Assembly (NCBI RefSeq): GCF_023078275.1
Contig: NC_062998.1
Span: 19,667,916 to 19,731,915 of the forward strand
From: Leguminivora glycinivorella
Lineage: Eukaryota > Arthropoda > Insecta > Lepidoptera > Tortricidae
Reading direction: 5' to 3'
DNA length: 64,000 nucleotides
In this document: positions 51,444 to 61,708 of the stretch, piece by piece
Numbering within the stretch: the stretch's first letter is position 1
Layout of the letters: the number at the start of each line of letters is the position of its first letter
Position numbers and translations under genes: made by a program
The notes under the pieces: generated by a model
Seen by the model: the letters and a program-made list of their open reading frames with translations, nothing else
What the model was told of the DNA's origin: nothing
Database searches by the model: none

Positions 51444-52274
51444 CAGGGATGTAACGGAGCTCTGCTTCTGCTTCCGTTTCTGCGGAACTTCCGTTTTGTT
51501 TTACACATCCGCTTCGGTTCCGGTTCTGTTATTTTTCAAACGGAAGTTATAGCGGATGTCGAAACCTAGCGCGACGGTGGGACATGAGCGGCGTACATCA
51601 AAGACCAACAGGTTTATACCTGTCATTCGCTCATCTCTCCGCTGCCACGTGTTGCGATACTAAATATCAATCGCTTCATTCGATTTTCGCGCCAATGTTT
51701 TGTCCTGTCCACCTAGTTCTGTAGCAAGTGAACAACTATTCAGTGGTGCAGGGCTTATATCTACGATCCCCTTAGAAGCAGACTGCAGGAAGATGAAGCT
51801 GCCAAGCTTTTGTTTATTAAATACAATTTACCTACCTACTTATTTTAGAATCACTTCATTTAATTTAAAAATGTAATTGTGTGCTAACAATTACACATAT
51901 AACTTTAACTGGTTAGTTTTGGATTGTATTATACCTAACGGGTAACTTTTCTTTCCGTTTCTAAAACCTTTTACGGCATAAAAAAGGTTGATTATTCTTA
52001 TGTGATTTTTAGTGAGTAAACAACTAAGGTGATTTTAATTTTTGGATTGTATAAGTAATATTCCAAGCCAATTCTTAGTTCATAAACACCTAAAAGTTCT
52101 AGGTAATTTAGTTATTTTTGGTTTATGTAATACCTATGTGGTATTTTTCTTTTCATTTTTAACATCTATAAGTTCCGCTTCTGGTTCCGGTTCCGCTTCT
52201 GCTTCCGTTAAAATAAATTCTAAACTTCTGCTTCCGCTTCCGCTTCCGTTAAAAGCACTTCCGTTACATCCCTG
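51444..52274. mobile_element. 831-bp non-autonomous hAT element
   Basis: Ends CAGGGATGTAACGGA and, inverted, TCCGTTACATCCCTG, flanked by the 8-bp duplication CTATAGAC (51436-51443, 52275-52282). Subterminal regions are built of GCTTCCG/GGAAGC hexamer repeats on both sides. The interior is AT-rich with no transposase. CAGGG ends plus 8-bp TSD define hAT. Confidence 0.92.
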
Positions 52275-53065
52275 CTATAGACTAGACAGCCAAATAATAA
52301 TACCACTACCGAACGAGATGGTCACATACAAATTATAATAAGAGTGACAGAGAGCAAAATGTTATTTTTTGTCTTTGTCATAGTTTCACTTTTTCGCCGC
52401 TGCCACAAACGAGTTTGTGGCAAACAATAAGGACGTGACTTGTCAAGCTTATTATCCGCCCAAATTACGTAGGTTGTTTATGGTAAACTGTCAGCCATTT
52501 TTAAAGTGATTCTTAAATTCGCTCCATTATTCTATATCTGTCCCTTACGGGTGTACGCTTGTGTCAAGTCTAATGAATCACAGTTTTTTTAGTATTGAGC
52601 GTTACGTCCGTATAATATTAGGTCCATGATGTATGTATGTATTTTATTTTATGTAACATGGTTCTAGTTCTAACACATGGAATACAAATATAAGTATAAG
52701 TACCTAAGTAATAAAAATGAATGTTTATAAGTCATAAATGTCATAATCCAATGAAAATATGCAAACAAAATTCTTGCTAATATAATTATCTAAAATAAAT
52801 AAGAATATATAATAATGTATGATGCCATTTAAAGCTCTGTTTGTTGAATAAGGTATTTATTTTTATTAAAAACTGGGACGGGTAGTTAGGCGCATAAAAA
52901 CTAAACTGTATTTCAATAAAAATAAATATAATCTTAATCACGATCACAACTGCCACTAAAATAAATAATCTTAATCTAATTACTTAAACCTACGCTGTGT
53001 ACTTTCAATTATCAAATGCTTCTGGTTTGCTTTGTTGTAGATTTAAAATTAATAGTTATTTGTTA

Positions 53066-53480
53066 TACAAGGGGGCAAAGTTGTATTTTAACGCCGAGTG
53101 TGGAATTAAAAAACGAGCAAGTGAAAGGATTCTATAGTTGAACCACGAGCGAAGCGAGTGGTTCAAGAATAGAATCCTGAACTTGCGAGTTTTTTAACAC
53201 ACGAGAAGTAAAATACATTTGCACCCGAGTGTAACACAAAACTTTTCCCCTCACTATAGCGAGGAAACTACAACGCAAAAAATGCGTTTATCACTGCTTC
53301 CAGTAGTTCCACAGGTGGTAAATCATCTTTATTACTAGATTCACCTACTTTTATCCATTTTAAAGCAGTAAATTTGACTTTATTCAAGGTCAAATTACTT
53401 TACCCACTAGTGGATAAAATGCGTTTTTACCCGCTGGTATTGAAGGACAAAACACGTGTTTCCGAGCTAGTGAGGGGAAA
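53066..53480. mobile_element. Long hairpin element with CCACGAGCGAAGCGAGTGG core
   Basis: Inverted parts: AACGAGCAAGTGAAAGGATT / GAATCCTGAACTTGCGAG, around CCACGAGCGAAGCGAGTGG; a second stem follows (ACTTTTATCCATTTTAAAG, AAATTTGACTTTATTCAAGG TCAAATT). Repeats of this type end in CTAGTGAGGGGAAAAG here. Boundaries approximate. Confidence 0.6.
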
Positions 53481-53602
53481 AGACAATTACAGTACATTAA
53501 ATTCACAGCGAAACATAATCATGTTCCAAATAGAGAAAAAGGTTTTATAAACAAACAATTGACTAACGGCTTACTCCTGAATCGAACTTGAAAATAGTCA
53601 TA

Positions 53603-54168
53603 AAAAGCGGCCAAGAGCGTGTCGGGCCACGCTCAGTGTAGGGTTCCGTAGTTTTCCGTATTTTTTAAAAAACTACTGAACCTATCAAGTTCAAAACAAT
53701 TTTCCTAGAAAGTCTTTATAAAGTTCTACTTTTGTGATTTTTTTCATATTTTTTAAACATATGGTTCAAAAGTTAGAGGGGGGGGGACGCACTTTTTTTT
53801 TCCTTTAGGAGCGATTATTTCCGAAAATTTTAGTATTATCAAAAAACGATGTTAGTAAACCCTTATTCATTTTTAAATACCTATCCAACAATATATCACA
53901 CGTTAGAGTTGGAATGAAAAAAAAATCAGCCCCCACTTTACATGTAGGGGGGCTACCCTAATAAAACATTTTTTTCCATTTTTTATTTTTGCACTTTGTT
54001 GGCGTGATTGATATACATATTGGTACCAAATTTCAGCTTTCTAGTACTTACAGTTACTGAGATTATCCGCGGACGGACGGACGGACGGACGGACGGACGG
54101 ACGGACGGACGGACAGACAGACATGGCGAAACTATAAGGGTTCCTAGTTGACTACGGAACCCTAAAAA
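53603..54168 (+). mobile_element. GGAC-type dispersed repeat, copy 5
   Basis: Full copy: GCGGCCAAGAGCGTGTCGGG, GGGTTCCGTAG, middle modules, (GGAC)n 54071-54112, CATGGCGAAACTATAAGGG, CTACGGAACCCTAAAAA. It ends only 36 bp from the serpin stop codon. Confidence 0.88.
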
Positions 54169-54203
54169 TTAAGTCTTTTGTTTCTTAAAATAATATAAGT
54201 TGT

Positions 54204-54379
54204 TTAAATTTCGAACGGCGTTGGTGCTTCTGGGTCAATGACTTTTCCAGCGATGACGACCAAGTTGTCGAGGCGGTCGATGATGAAGAACATGAACGGT
54301 CGGTCGACGCTGAAGCGGCGGGGCTCTTTGATGCTGGACAATGGGATGTTCTTGAGGGACTCTTGAACCGCGTTGGATG
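54204..54379 (-). CDS. Serpin final exon (reactive loop and C-terminus)
   Basis: Acceptor AATTTACAG, stop TAA (54204-54206), 58 codons. SNAVQESLKNIPLSSIKEPR, then SVDRPFMFFIIDRLDNLVVI. The splice falls in the loop hinge, the same place where lepidopteran serpin-1 genes switch alternative last exons; no alternative copy is visible in this window. Confidence 0.9.
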
Positions 54380-55044
54380 CTGTAAATTAAACGCTTAATT
54401 ATGAACTTTTTTTTTGTATAATCCTTCAAACATTGACTATAAGTAGTAAGCTTGGAAATTTACTGTATGACACAATAGAGAAAATGGTGCGAAAAAAAAG
54501 TTAGTGCACTGATGTTTCTAGTACTTTCTGGGCATTTTCGCGAGAAGAATCACCAAACAAAAAATTTTTTAAGGTAGGTACATTTTATGTTTTTCCTACT
54601 CAGAATCACGAGCCCTTTCGATCTAGGATAAAAAAAAACGAGAGACAAAAAAGTAGTCTCAAAATGTTCTATTATTTTGCATACTTTCCACTTTATAACC
54701 GCTGGGTTTGAAAAATAGTAACGAATAGGACTTGTGAAAAGGGCTTGTGATTCTGCGTAAGAAAAACATTATATTTACCTATTTCGGAAAAAAAAACCAT
54801 TTTTTACTTTTTTCGCGAAAATGCCCTACAATATCGGGTGATCTCTTCATACATTTGCCATTACTTTCCAACTAGACGTCTAGGCAAGTACGATGTAACA
54901 AGTACCTGAGAGTTGTGTCGCAGACGTGTCGGTGTTGTCGACGCGAACCGCGACGTGTTGCACCAACTCCTGCACGAAGAGTCCCTCCGCTGAAGACACT
55001 CCTGACAGCTCGACGTCACGGCTGAAGATGCTGCTCACTCCAAA
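54204..55044 (-). CDS. Serpin, last two coding exons
   Basis: Serpins are proteinase inhibitors that trap the enzyme via a reactive-centre loop (family knowledge). Exons 54906-55044 and 54204-54379 join in phase 1 and give 104 residues: FGVSSIFSRDVELSGVSS (helix hF region), FVQELVQHVAVRVDN (strand s6A before the loop), loop region TSATQLSASNAVQESLKNIP, then RRFSVDRPFMFFIIDRLDN and the C-terminal FxGKV-like VVIAGKVIDPEAPTPFEI. The hinge departs from the consensus G-T-E-A-A-A run, so inhibitory activity is uncertain. Upstream exons must lie to the right of the transposon-filled intron, probably beyond the window. Confidence 0.9.
54380..54905. other. Serpin intron
   Basis: 54520-54830 holds an inverted pair (CGAGCCCTTTTCG-like, AGAATCACGAGCCCTTTCG / AAAGGGCTTGTGATTCTGCG; TTTTCGCGAGAAGAATCACC / CGCGAAAATGCCC), likely a MITE. 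No alternative serpin exon found. Confidence 0.5.
54535..54832. repeat. Inverted-repeat element in the serpin intron
   Basis: GGGCATTTTCGCGA at the left and TCGCGAAAATGCCC at the right are perfect inverses; CTCAGAATCACGAGCCCTTT and AAAGGGCTTGTGATTCTG are inner arms. About 300 bp, non-coding. Confidence 0.75.
54906..55044 (-). CDS. Serpin penultimate exon
   Basis: Acceptor TATTGCAG, donor CTCAG|GTACTT, phase 0 to 1. FGVSSIFSRDVELSGVSSAE, GLFVQELVQHVAVRVDNTD. Matches the serpin region just before the reactive loop. Confidence 0.9.
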
Positions 55045-55074
55045 CTGCAATACATATATAGATAGATAGATAAA

Positions 55075-55205
55075 TAGGATACTCTTTATTGGCACACCTC
55101 AGCAAAAGATACAGTGGAGACAAAACAAATAATTATAAATAGAGGCAGACAACAGGCGGTCTTATCGCTAAAGAGCGATCTCTACCAGTCAACCGTTGGG
55201 TAGCG
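55075..55205 (-). mobile_element. Non-LTR 3' end fragment
   Basis: ATACTCTTTATTGGCACACC, ACAACAGGCGGTCTTATCGC, AAAGAGCGATCTCTACC; same family as 33490-33660. Short, 5'-truncated. Confidence 0.65.
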
Positions 55206-56081
55206 GAAATAAAAACATAATCAAAATATAAATTTATGAAAAAATACTTTCAAAAAATATAAATAAACACTCCATTCTTTCACAAGTGCTAATCGTTAGA
55301 TTGAACTTTATATAGGTGTCAGGTCGAAAACACAAAAAAATATATTTTTTTGAACAATAGCCGAAATTGGTATACTTTGGCCCAAGCTCAGCACAATGCT
55401 TCAAGATGGTAGTGACAATCCTGCACGGTCAAGCTGGTCATCGATTAGTAAAATACTAGTATATTCTCAGTAACCGTTAGCACTAAAAAGCTGAAATTTG
55501 GTACCAATATGTATATCAATCACGCCGACAAAGTGCAAAAATAAAAAATGAAAAAAAAATGTTTTATTAGGGTACCCCCCCTACATGTAAAGTGGGGGCT
55601 GATATTTTTTTTCATTCCAACCCCAACGTGTGATATATTGTTGGATAGGTATTTAAAAATGAATAAGGGTTTACTAAGATCGTTTTTGACGTGATAACGT
55701 CTAATAACTCGTTACTACGGGCAGCATGCACGAAAAAGATGACGTCATTGTCCCGTTTCGCAATATAGCTTTTGCGCCATCTATTGGCGCGCGTTGGAAC
55801 TAAGCGGCTGATCGATGCGCTCGGTATGGTTATAGCGTGTGGCCTGAGTAAAGCACCACAGCTGAGACAGATGGCGCGCCCGTGTGTTGTTCTCGACAAA
55901 ATTAATTATTTTAATTTATACGACTTTTTATATATATATATATAAATACTACTATTATGGCTCATTAACATTGGCCACACGTGCGAGAGGGACACCAGCC
56001 CAAACAATGCCCTCTCATGTGGACCGTTTTCGATAGTTCAGAATAGCGAAAACGGTCACCTTTTTGTCTCAGTAATAAGGT

Positions 56082-57165
56082 AGTAGTAGTAGTAGTAGTA
56101 ACTCTTTATTGTACAAAAACACATTAAAAAAAAAAGCATACGTTAAGATGTGAAGCACAAGGGCGAACTTATCCCTTTGAGGGATCTCTTCCAGTTAACC
56201 TTTGAGTAAATGAGAGAGAAAACTTGAAGAGGGTAACAAATTCCGCAATTTGTACAACATGGTACCATAAAGACAATGGGCAAATAATATATAAATAATT
56301 AATAAATAAATAAATACACATACAGTAATAGGATAAACCTAACTATATCACACAAAAAGGAATGTGAAAGATACACTAAAGAGTTGACAAGGAACACAAA
56401 ATATATACAAAGCAACAAGGCAAATTAGTCAGATAACCATAGCTTCTTTAACCTCTCCTTGAGCGACGCGACCGATTGTGCCTGCCTAAACGAGACGGGC
56501 AGTTCATTCCATAGTTTCACTGCACGGACAGCAAAAGACTTGTGGTATCCACGAGATTTGTGAGGGGGAATGGCAAGAGATAAATTCGCGCTAGAACGCA
56601 GACGGTGGCCACTGCCATCAGCCAGAAAAGTAAATTTTTCAGAGAGGTATAAAGGAGAAGAAGGTGTAAAAAGAGCATTAAAGAGAAGAGAAACAGCGTG
56701 GAGATCCCTACGGCGGCGGATAGGAAGCCAGTTAAGTTTTTGACGGTAGTAAGACACATGGTCGTACTTCGGCAGACCGAAAATGTACCGTATGCAAACA
56801 TTTTGCAAGCGCTCTAACTTATTTAAAAGATCTTCCGACATGTCGAGGTTCACAGCATCGCCATAGTCGAGTAACGGCAGTAACAGTGAGCGAGCTAACA
56901 TAGTTTTGGTATCGAGAGGCAGGAAATTCTGTAGGCGCCTCAGTGAGTGGAGAGAACCAAAGAGCTTTTTGCTGATCTCAGATACATGAGGGGCCCAGGA
57001 AAGTGTTTGGTCCATGGTGACCCCTAGATTTTTGACGGTTGGTGAGAAAGGAATTGGAACACCATCAAAGAAAATACTAGGTGACACCAGCTCCGACAGT
57101 CTTGAGACGTAGTAGGGACTACCGAAAACGATCGCCTGCGATTTCATGGCATTAACTTTAAGTCC
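56082..57165 (-). mobile_element. 5'-truncated non-LTR retrotransposon within the left unit
   Basis: The 3' tail is an ACT microsatellite (plus-strand TAG run 56082-56100), preceded by a 3' UTR with AGGGATAAGTTCGCCCTTG. The RT C-terminal frame 56425-57147 reads VKNLGVTMDQTLSWAPHVSE, LLPLLDYGDAVNLDMSEDLL, ALFTPSSPLYLSEKF, RAVKLWNELPVSFRQAQ. The catalytic palm is missing. Confidence 0.85.
56425..57147 (-). pseudogene. Reverse transcriptase C-terminal fragment (left unit)
   Basis: 240 codons intact to the stop; LGVTMDQTLSWAPHV and WNELPVSFRQAQSVASLKER are typical of Jockey/CR1-type non-LTR C-termini. The right-unit copy has one base less in a C run and is frameshifted. Confidence 0.8.
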
Positions 57166-57172
57166 GAAAGGT

Positions 57173-57306
57173 TCAATTTAGTATGGCAAAAAATGTGATT
57201 CCGCTGTCCCCTGTCTTTGGAACTCACTGACAATGACATTTGGGCCGCTAAACATGGTACAATAGGGACTGAGCTCACACTTTTTTGCCATACTAAATTG
57301 AACTTT
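57173..57306. mobile_element. MITE with TTCAATTTAGTATGGCAAAA ends (left unit)
   Basis: TTCAATTTAGTATGGCAAAA and its inverse at about 57283-57306 enclose 90 bp (CCCCTGTCTTTGGAACTCAC). It sits at the 5' edge of the truncated non-LTR element. A decayed half-end occurs near 6665. Confidence 0.75.
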
Positions 57307-57589
57307 ATCACCGGCGCAGAAAGGCGTTCTTGTCAGACTAGTAAAAGTTTTTGGACTTTTGGACTTTGAACTCAATCTAGCTTAATATATATAAATCTAT
57401 GGCATAGAACAACATGTCGGGTCCCTATATATAGGTCTGTTTTATTTGAAAATTGAAATGGTCATACAATGCCAAAAATTGTAAGTATTTGCAATATTAC
57501 TTTCTATTATAGTAAAACATATATTTTTTAAGGATTATAATATATGTATATACGTATGTTTTTTCATAGCCAAATCTCTGCTTTGGCAA

Positions 57590-58300
57590 ACATTGCCATC
57601 ATTGCGGTAAATGGATGGAGCGAAGAGCTTTGAGGAAAGATTGTAAGTATTCACTTCTGATAATTGTGTTAAAGGCTTTTTATCTATCTACTCACACCAG
57701 TATTCCCAAAAGTTATTGGCAAATCACTAGAAAGAGTGCAGAGGAAGTTATGTAGGCACATTTACAAACGACTGTACGGGTATTACCCATATATGTATCC
57801 ATCTCTATTCGTAACAGGCCCCGTAGTCGAATGGCATTTCTCCGACGCCAAACGAAAGCGATACGCCGCTGGCTCTGTCGCGCCAATACGCAAGCGCGAT
57901 AGAGATAGATATCTACTAGCGCTTCGTTTCGTGAGCGTTTCGTGAGCGATTGTGCCATTCGGCTAGCCACCCAGGAATGGTTGGTCTTCAAACTCTAGAA
58001 ACCAGACGGAAACTGCTGCATATTATGCATTACCGCCAACTGTTTCACCATAGAGTATATAGATGACGCATCCGTGCTTGAGAGAATGGGGCTGCAAGTA
58101 CCAAGAGCGAATGTGGTGGTTGGCATGCCGGGCGCGGTGCCGGCGCGGCGGCGGCGGCGCCTGTTCGCGGCGGCCGGCGCACCGCTCGAGCCCGAGCTGC
58201 TCTTAACCGCATCATGTTGGAGACAGACGATATTGACATATTTGCTGATAGTGTTGGTGTGTTTTACAGAAAACTCTTAAGGTTCATAGACCCTACACTC
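57590..58300 (+). mobile_element. Non-LTR fragment (plus) split by a MITE, left unit
   Basis: RKLCRHIYKRLYGYYPYMYP, SLFVTG, MITE, then VGLQTLETRRKLLHIMHYRQ, LFHHRV and LERMGLQVPRANVVVGMPGA follow each other in changing frames, as in a lepidopteran reverse transcriptase C-terminus. An AATAAATAAAT tail occurs at 58432-58447. Confidence 0.65.
57823..57967. mobile_element. MITE, TAGCCGAATGGCA family, copy 2
   Basis: GTAGTCGAATGGCATTTCTC at the left, TGTGCCATTCGGCTAGCC at the right. It interrupts the non-LTR reading frame between SLFVTG and VGLQTLE. Confidence 0.8.
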
Positions 58301-59369
58301 CTTAGGTGATTAATGTAATAACCATAGTTTAACTTTTAAGTGTGTTTGCTTTTATTTATGTCAATTTAACATGTACATAATTATATTACCACATAAGTGC
58401 TTTGGTGAAATACTGTTAACTTTTGTGTATTTTTAATAAATAAATAAAAAATCGTGAAAAAAGTCCCAGAACGGGCCCCTTTTGCTATACTCTGACCGCC
58501 CCTGTCTATACTACTGTAATGTTTGACGTTATCACGTTAAACTGCCGTCCGTAAACCGACTTTACAGACAACCAATTTTTGATAATATTAATATTTTCGG
58601 AAATAATCGCTCCTAAAGGAAAAAAAAGTGCGTCCCCCCCCCCTCTAACTTTTGAACCATATGTTTAAAAAATATGAAAAAAATCACGAAAGTAGAACTT
58701 TATAAAGACTTTCTAGGAAAATTGTTCTGAACTTGATAGGTTCAGTAGTTTTTGAGAAAAATTGGTTGTCTGTAAAGTCGGTTTACGGACGGCAGTTTAA
58801 CGTGATAACGTCAAACATTACAGTAGTATAGACAGGGGCGGTCAGAGTATAGCAAAAGGGGCCCGTTCTGGGACTTTTTTCACGATTTTTTATTTATTTA
58901 TTAAAAATACACAAAAGTTAACAGTATTTCACCAAAGCACTTATGTGGTAATATAATTATGTACATGTTAAATTGACATAAATAAAAGCAAACACACTTA
59001 AAAGTTAAACTATGGTTATTACATTAATCACCTAAGGAGTGTAGGGTCTATGAACCTTAAGAGTTTTCTGTAAAACACACCAACACTATCAGCAAATATG
59101 TCAATATCGTCTGTCTCCAACATGATGCGGTTAAGAGCAGCTCGGGCTCGAGCGGTGCGCCGGCCGCCGCGAACAGGCGCCGCCGCCGCCGCGCCGGCAC
59201 CGCGCCCGGCATGCCAACCACCACATTCGCTCTTGGTACTTGCAGCCCCATTCTCTCAAGCACGGATGCGTCATCTATATACTCTATGGTGAAACAGTTG
59301 GCGGTAATGCATAATATGCAGCAGTTTCCGTCTGGTTTCTAGAGTTTGAAGACCAACCATTCCTGAGTG

Positions 59370-59515
59370 GCTAGCCGAATGGCACAATCGCTCACGAAAC
59401 GCTCACGAAACGAAGCGCTAGTAGATATCTATCTCTATCGCGCTTGCGTATTGGCGCGACAGAGCCAGCGGCGTATCGCTTTCGTTTGGCGTCGGAGAAA
59501 TGCCATTCGGCTACG
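59370..59515. mobile_element. MITE, TAGCCGAATGGCA family, copy 3
   Basis: Mirror copy of 57823-57967 in the right unit; ends CTAGCCGAATGGCACAATCG and ATGCCATTCGGCTAC. Confidence 0.8.
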
Positions 59516-60021
59516 GGGCCTGTTACGAATAGAGATGGATACATATATGGGTAATACCCGTACAGTCGTTTGTAAATGTGCCTACATAACTTCCTCTGCA
59601 CTCTTTCTAGTGATTTGCCAATAACTTTTGGGAATACTGGTGTGAGTAGATAGATAAAAAGCCTTTAACACAATTATCAGAAGTGAATACTTACAATCTT
59701 TCCTCAAAGCTCTTCGCTCCATCCATTTACCGCAATGATGGCAATGTTTGCCAAAGCAGAGATTTGGCTATGAAAAAACATACGTATATACATATATTAT
59801 AATCCTTAAAAAATATATGTTTTACTATAATAGAAAGTAATATTGCAAATACTTACAATTTTTGGCATTGTATGACCATTTCAATTTTCAAATAAAACCT
59901 TAGACCTATATATAGGGACCCGACATGTTGTTCTATGCCATAGATTTATATATATTAAGCTAGATTGAGTTGTTAAGCCAAAAACTTTTACTAGTCTGAC
60001 AAGAACGCCTTTCTGCGCCGG

Positions 60022-60162
60022 TGATAAAGTTCAATTTAGTATGGCAAAAAAGTGTGAGCTCAGTCCCTATTGTACCATGTTTAGCGGCCCAAATGTCATT
60101 GTCAGTGAGTTCCAAAGACAGGGGACAGCGGAATCACATTTTTTGCCATACTAAATTGAACC
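60022..60162. mobile_element. MITE with TTCAATTTAGTATGGCAAAA ends (right unit)
   Basis: Mirror of 57173-57306: TTCAATTTAGTATGGCAAAA at about 60030 and its inverse near 60140-60160. Confidence 0.75.
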
Positions 60163-61252
60163 TTTCGGACTTAAAGTTAATGCCATGAAATCGCAGGCGA
60201 TCGTTTTCGGTAGTCCCTACTACGTCTCAAGACTGTCGGAGCTGGTGTCACCTAGTATTTTCTTTGATGGTGTTCCAATTCCTTTCTCACCAACCGTCAA
60301 AAATCTAGGGGTCACCATGGACCAAACACTTTCCTGGGCCCCTCATGTATCTGAGATCAGCAAAAAGCTCTTTGGTTCTCTCCACTCACTGAGGCGCCTA
60401 CAGAATTTCCTGCCTCTCGATACCAAAACTATGTTAGCTCGCTCACTGTTACTGCCGTTACTCGACTATGGCGATGCTGTGAACCTCGACATGTCGGAAG
60501 ATCTTTTAAATAAGTTAGAGCGCTTGCAAAATGTTTGCATACGGTACATTTTCGGTCTGCCGAAGTACGACCATGTGTCTTACTACCGTCAAAAACTTAA
60601 CTGGCTTCCTATCCGCCGCCGTAGGGATCTCCACGCTGTTTCTCTTCTCTTTAATGCTCTTTTTACACCTTCTTCTCCTTTATACCTCTCTGAAAAATTT
60701 ACTTTTCTGGCTGATGGCAGTGGCCACCGTCTGCGTTCTAGCGCGAATTTATCTCTTGCCATTCCCCTCACAAATCTCGTGGATACCACAAGTCTTTTGC
60801 TGTCCGTGCAGTGAAACTATGGAATGAACTGCCCGTCTCGTTTAGGCAGGCACAATCGGTCGCGTCGCTCAAGGAGAGGTTAAAGAAGCTATGGTTATCT
60901 GACTAATTTGCCTTGTTGCTTTGTATATATTTTGTGTTCCTTGTCAACTCTTTGTGTATCTTTCACATTCCTTTTTGTGTGATATAGTTAGGTTTATCCT
61001 ATTACTGTATGTGTATTTATTTATTTATTAATTATTTATATATTATTTGCCCATTGTCTTTATGGTACCATGTTGTACAAATTGCGGAATTTGTTACCCT
61101 CTTCAAGTTTTCTCTCTCATTTACTCAAAGGTTAACTGGAAGAGATCCCTCAAAGGGATAAGTTCGCCCTTGTACTTCACATCTTAACGTATGCTTTTTT
61201 TTTTTTAATGTGTTTTTGTACAATAAAGAGTTACTACTACTACTACTACTAC
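60163..61252 (+). mobile_element. 5'-truncated non-LTR retrotransposon within the right unit
   Basis: Same element as 56082-57165 on the other strand. The RT frame 60185-60814 is shortened by a one-base loss in a C run (about 60763-60768) that changes the end after SSANLSLAIP. The tail ends in (TAC)n at 61238-61252. Confidence 0.82.
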
Positions 61253-61708
61253 CTTATTACTGAGACAAAAAGGTGACCGTTTTCGCTATTCTGAACTATC
61301 GAAAACGGTCCACATGAGAGGGCATTGTTTGGGCTGGTGTCCCTCTCGCACGTGTGGCCAATGTTAATGAGCCATAATAGTAGTATTTATATATATATAT
61401 ATATAAAAAGTCGTATAAATTAAAATAATTAATTTTGTCGAGAACAACACACGGGCGCGCCATCTGTCCCAGCTGTGGTGCTTTACTCAGGCCACACGCT
61501 ATAACCATACCGAGCGCATCGATCAGCCGCTTAGTTCCAACGCGCGCCAATAGATGGCGCAAAAGCTATATTGCGAAACGGGACAATGACGTCATCTTTT
61601 TCGTGCATGCTGCCCGTAGTAACGAGTTATTAGACGTTATCACGTCAAAAATACGAAAAACTACGGAACCCTACACTGAGCGTGGCCCGACACGCTCTTG
61701 GCCGGGTT

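Larger units (their letters stand above)
50266..54203. other. Intergenic region between cyclin and serpin, transposon-rich
   Basis: Contains a SINE-like fragment (50725-50845), a hAT (51444-52274) inside an older non-LTR 3' remnant (about 51345-52330), a long hairpin element (53066-53480) and a GGAC-type repeat (53603-54168). The cyclin promoter should lie just right of 50265; I see no TATA box. Confidence 0.5.
55688..58575 (-). mobile_element. Composite 2.9-kb unit, left copy
   Basis: Starts GACGTGATAACGTCTAATAA and ends ACTTTACAGACAACCAA, between TTTTT runs (55683-55687, 58576-58580). Contents left to right: GC-rich block (55690-55900), a minus-strand non-LTR 3' end (56082-57165), a MITE (57170-57310), a plus-strand non-LTR fragment with nested MITE (about 57590-58300). 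ACGTGATAACGTC appears at the left end and inverted about 50 bp inside the right end. The superfamily is unknown. Confidence 0.8.
58762..61646 (+). mobile_element. Composite 2.9-kb unit, right copy (inverted)
   Basis: Reverse-complement of 55688-58575 over its whole length with only scattered differences (for example one base in a C run near 60765 and a small change near 59895). It lies between AAAAA runs (58757-58761, 61647-61651). Contents are the same in mirror order. Confidence 0.85.
55467..61708 (-). mobile_element. GGAC-type dispersed repeat, copy 6, interrupted twice
   Basis: Three pieces in order: 55467-55687, 58576-58761 and 61647-61708. Placed together they make one continuous copy (compare 7690-8134), with no sequence missing at either break. 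The microsatellite end is absent. The breaks are filled by two nearly identical 2.9-kb units in opposite orientation. Confidence 0.88.

Noticed and set aside
54380..54905. Alternative serpin reactive-loop exon
   Set aside because: No frame with the RPFMFFI or FxGKV end motifs is present there.
57713..57991. Protein-coding gene in the TAGCCGAATGGCA MITE (frame MAQSLTKRSRNEALVDIYLY)
   Set aside because: The frame is recurrent only because the MITE is recurrent; it runs through the inverted ends and has no family.
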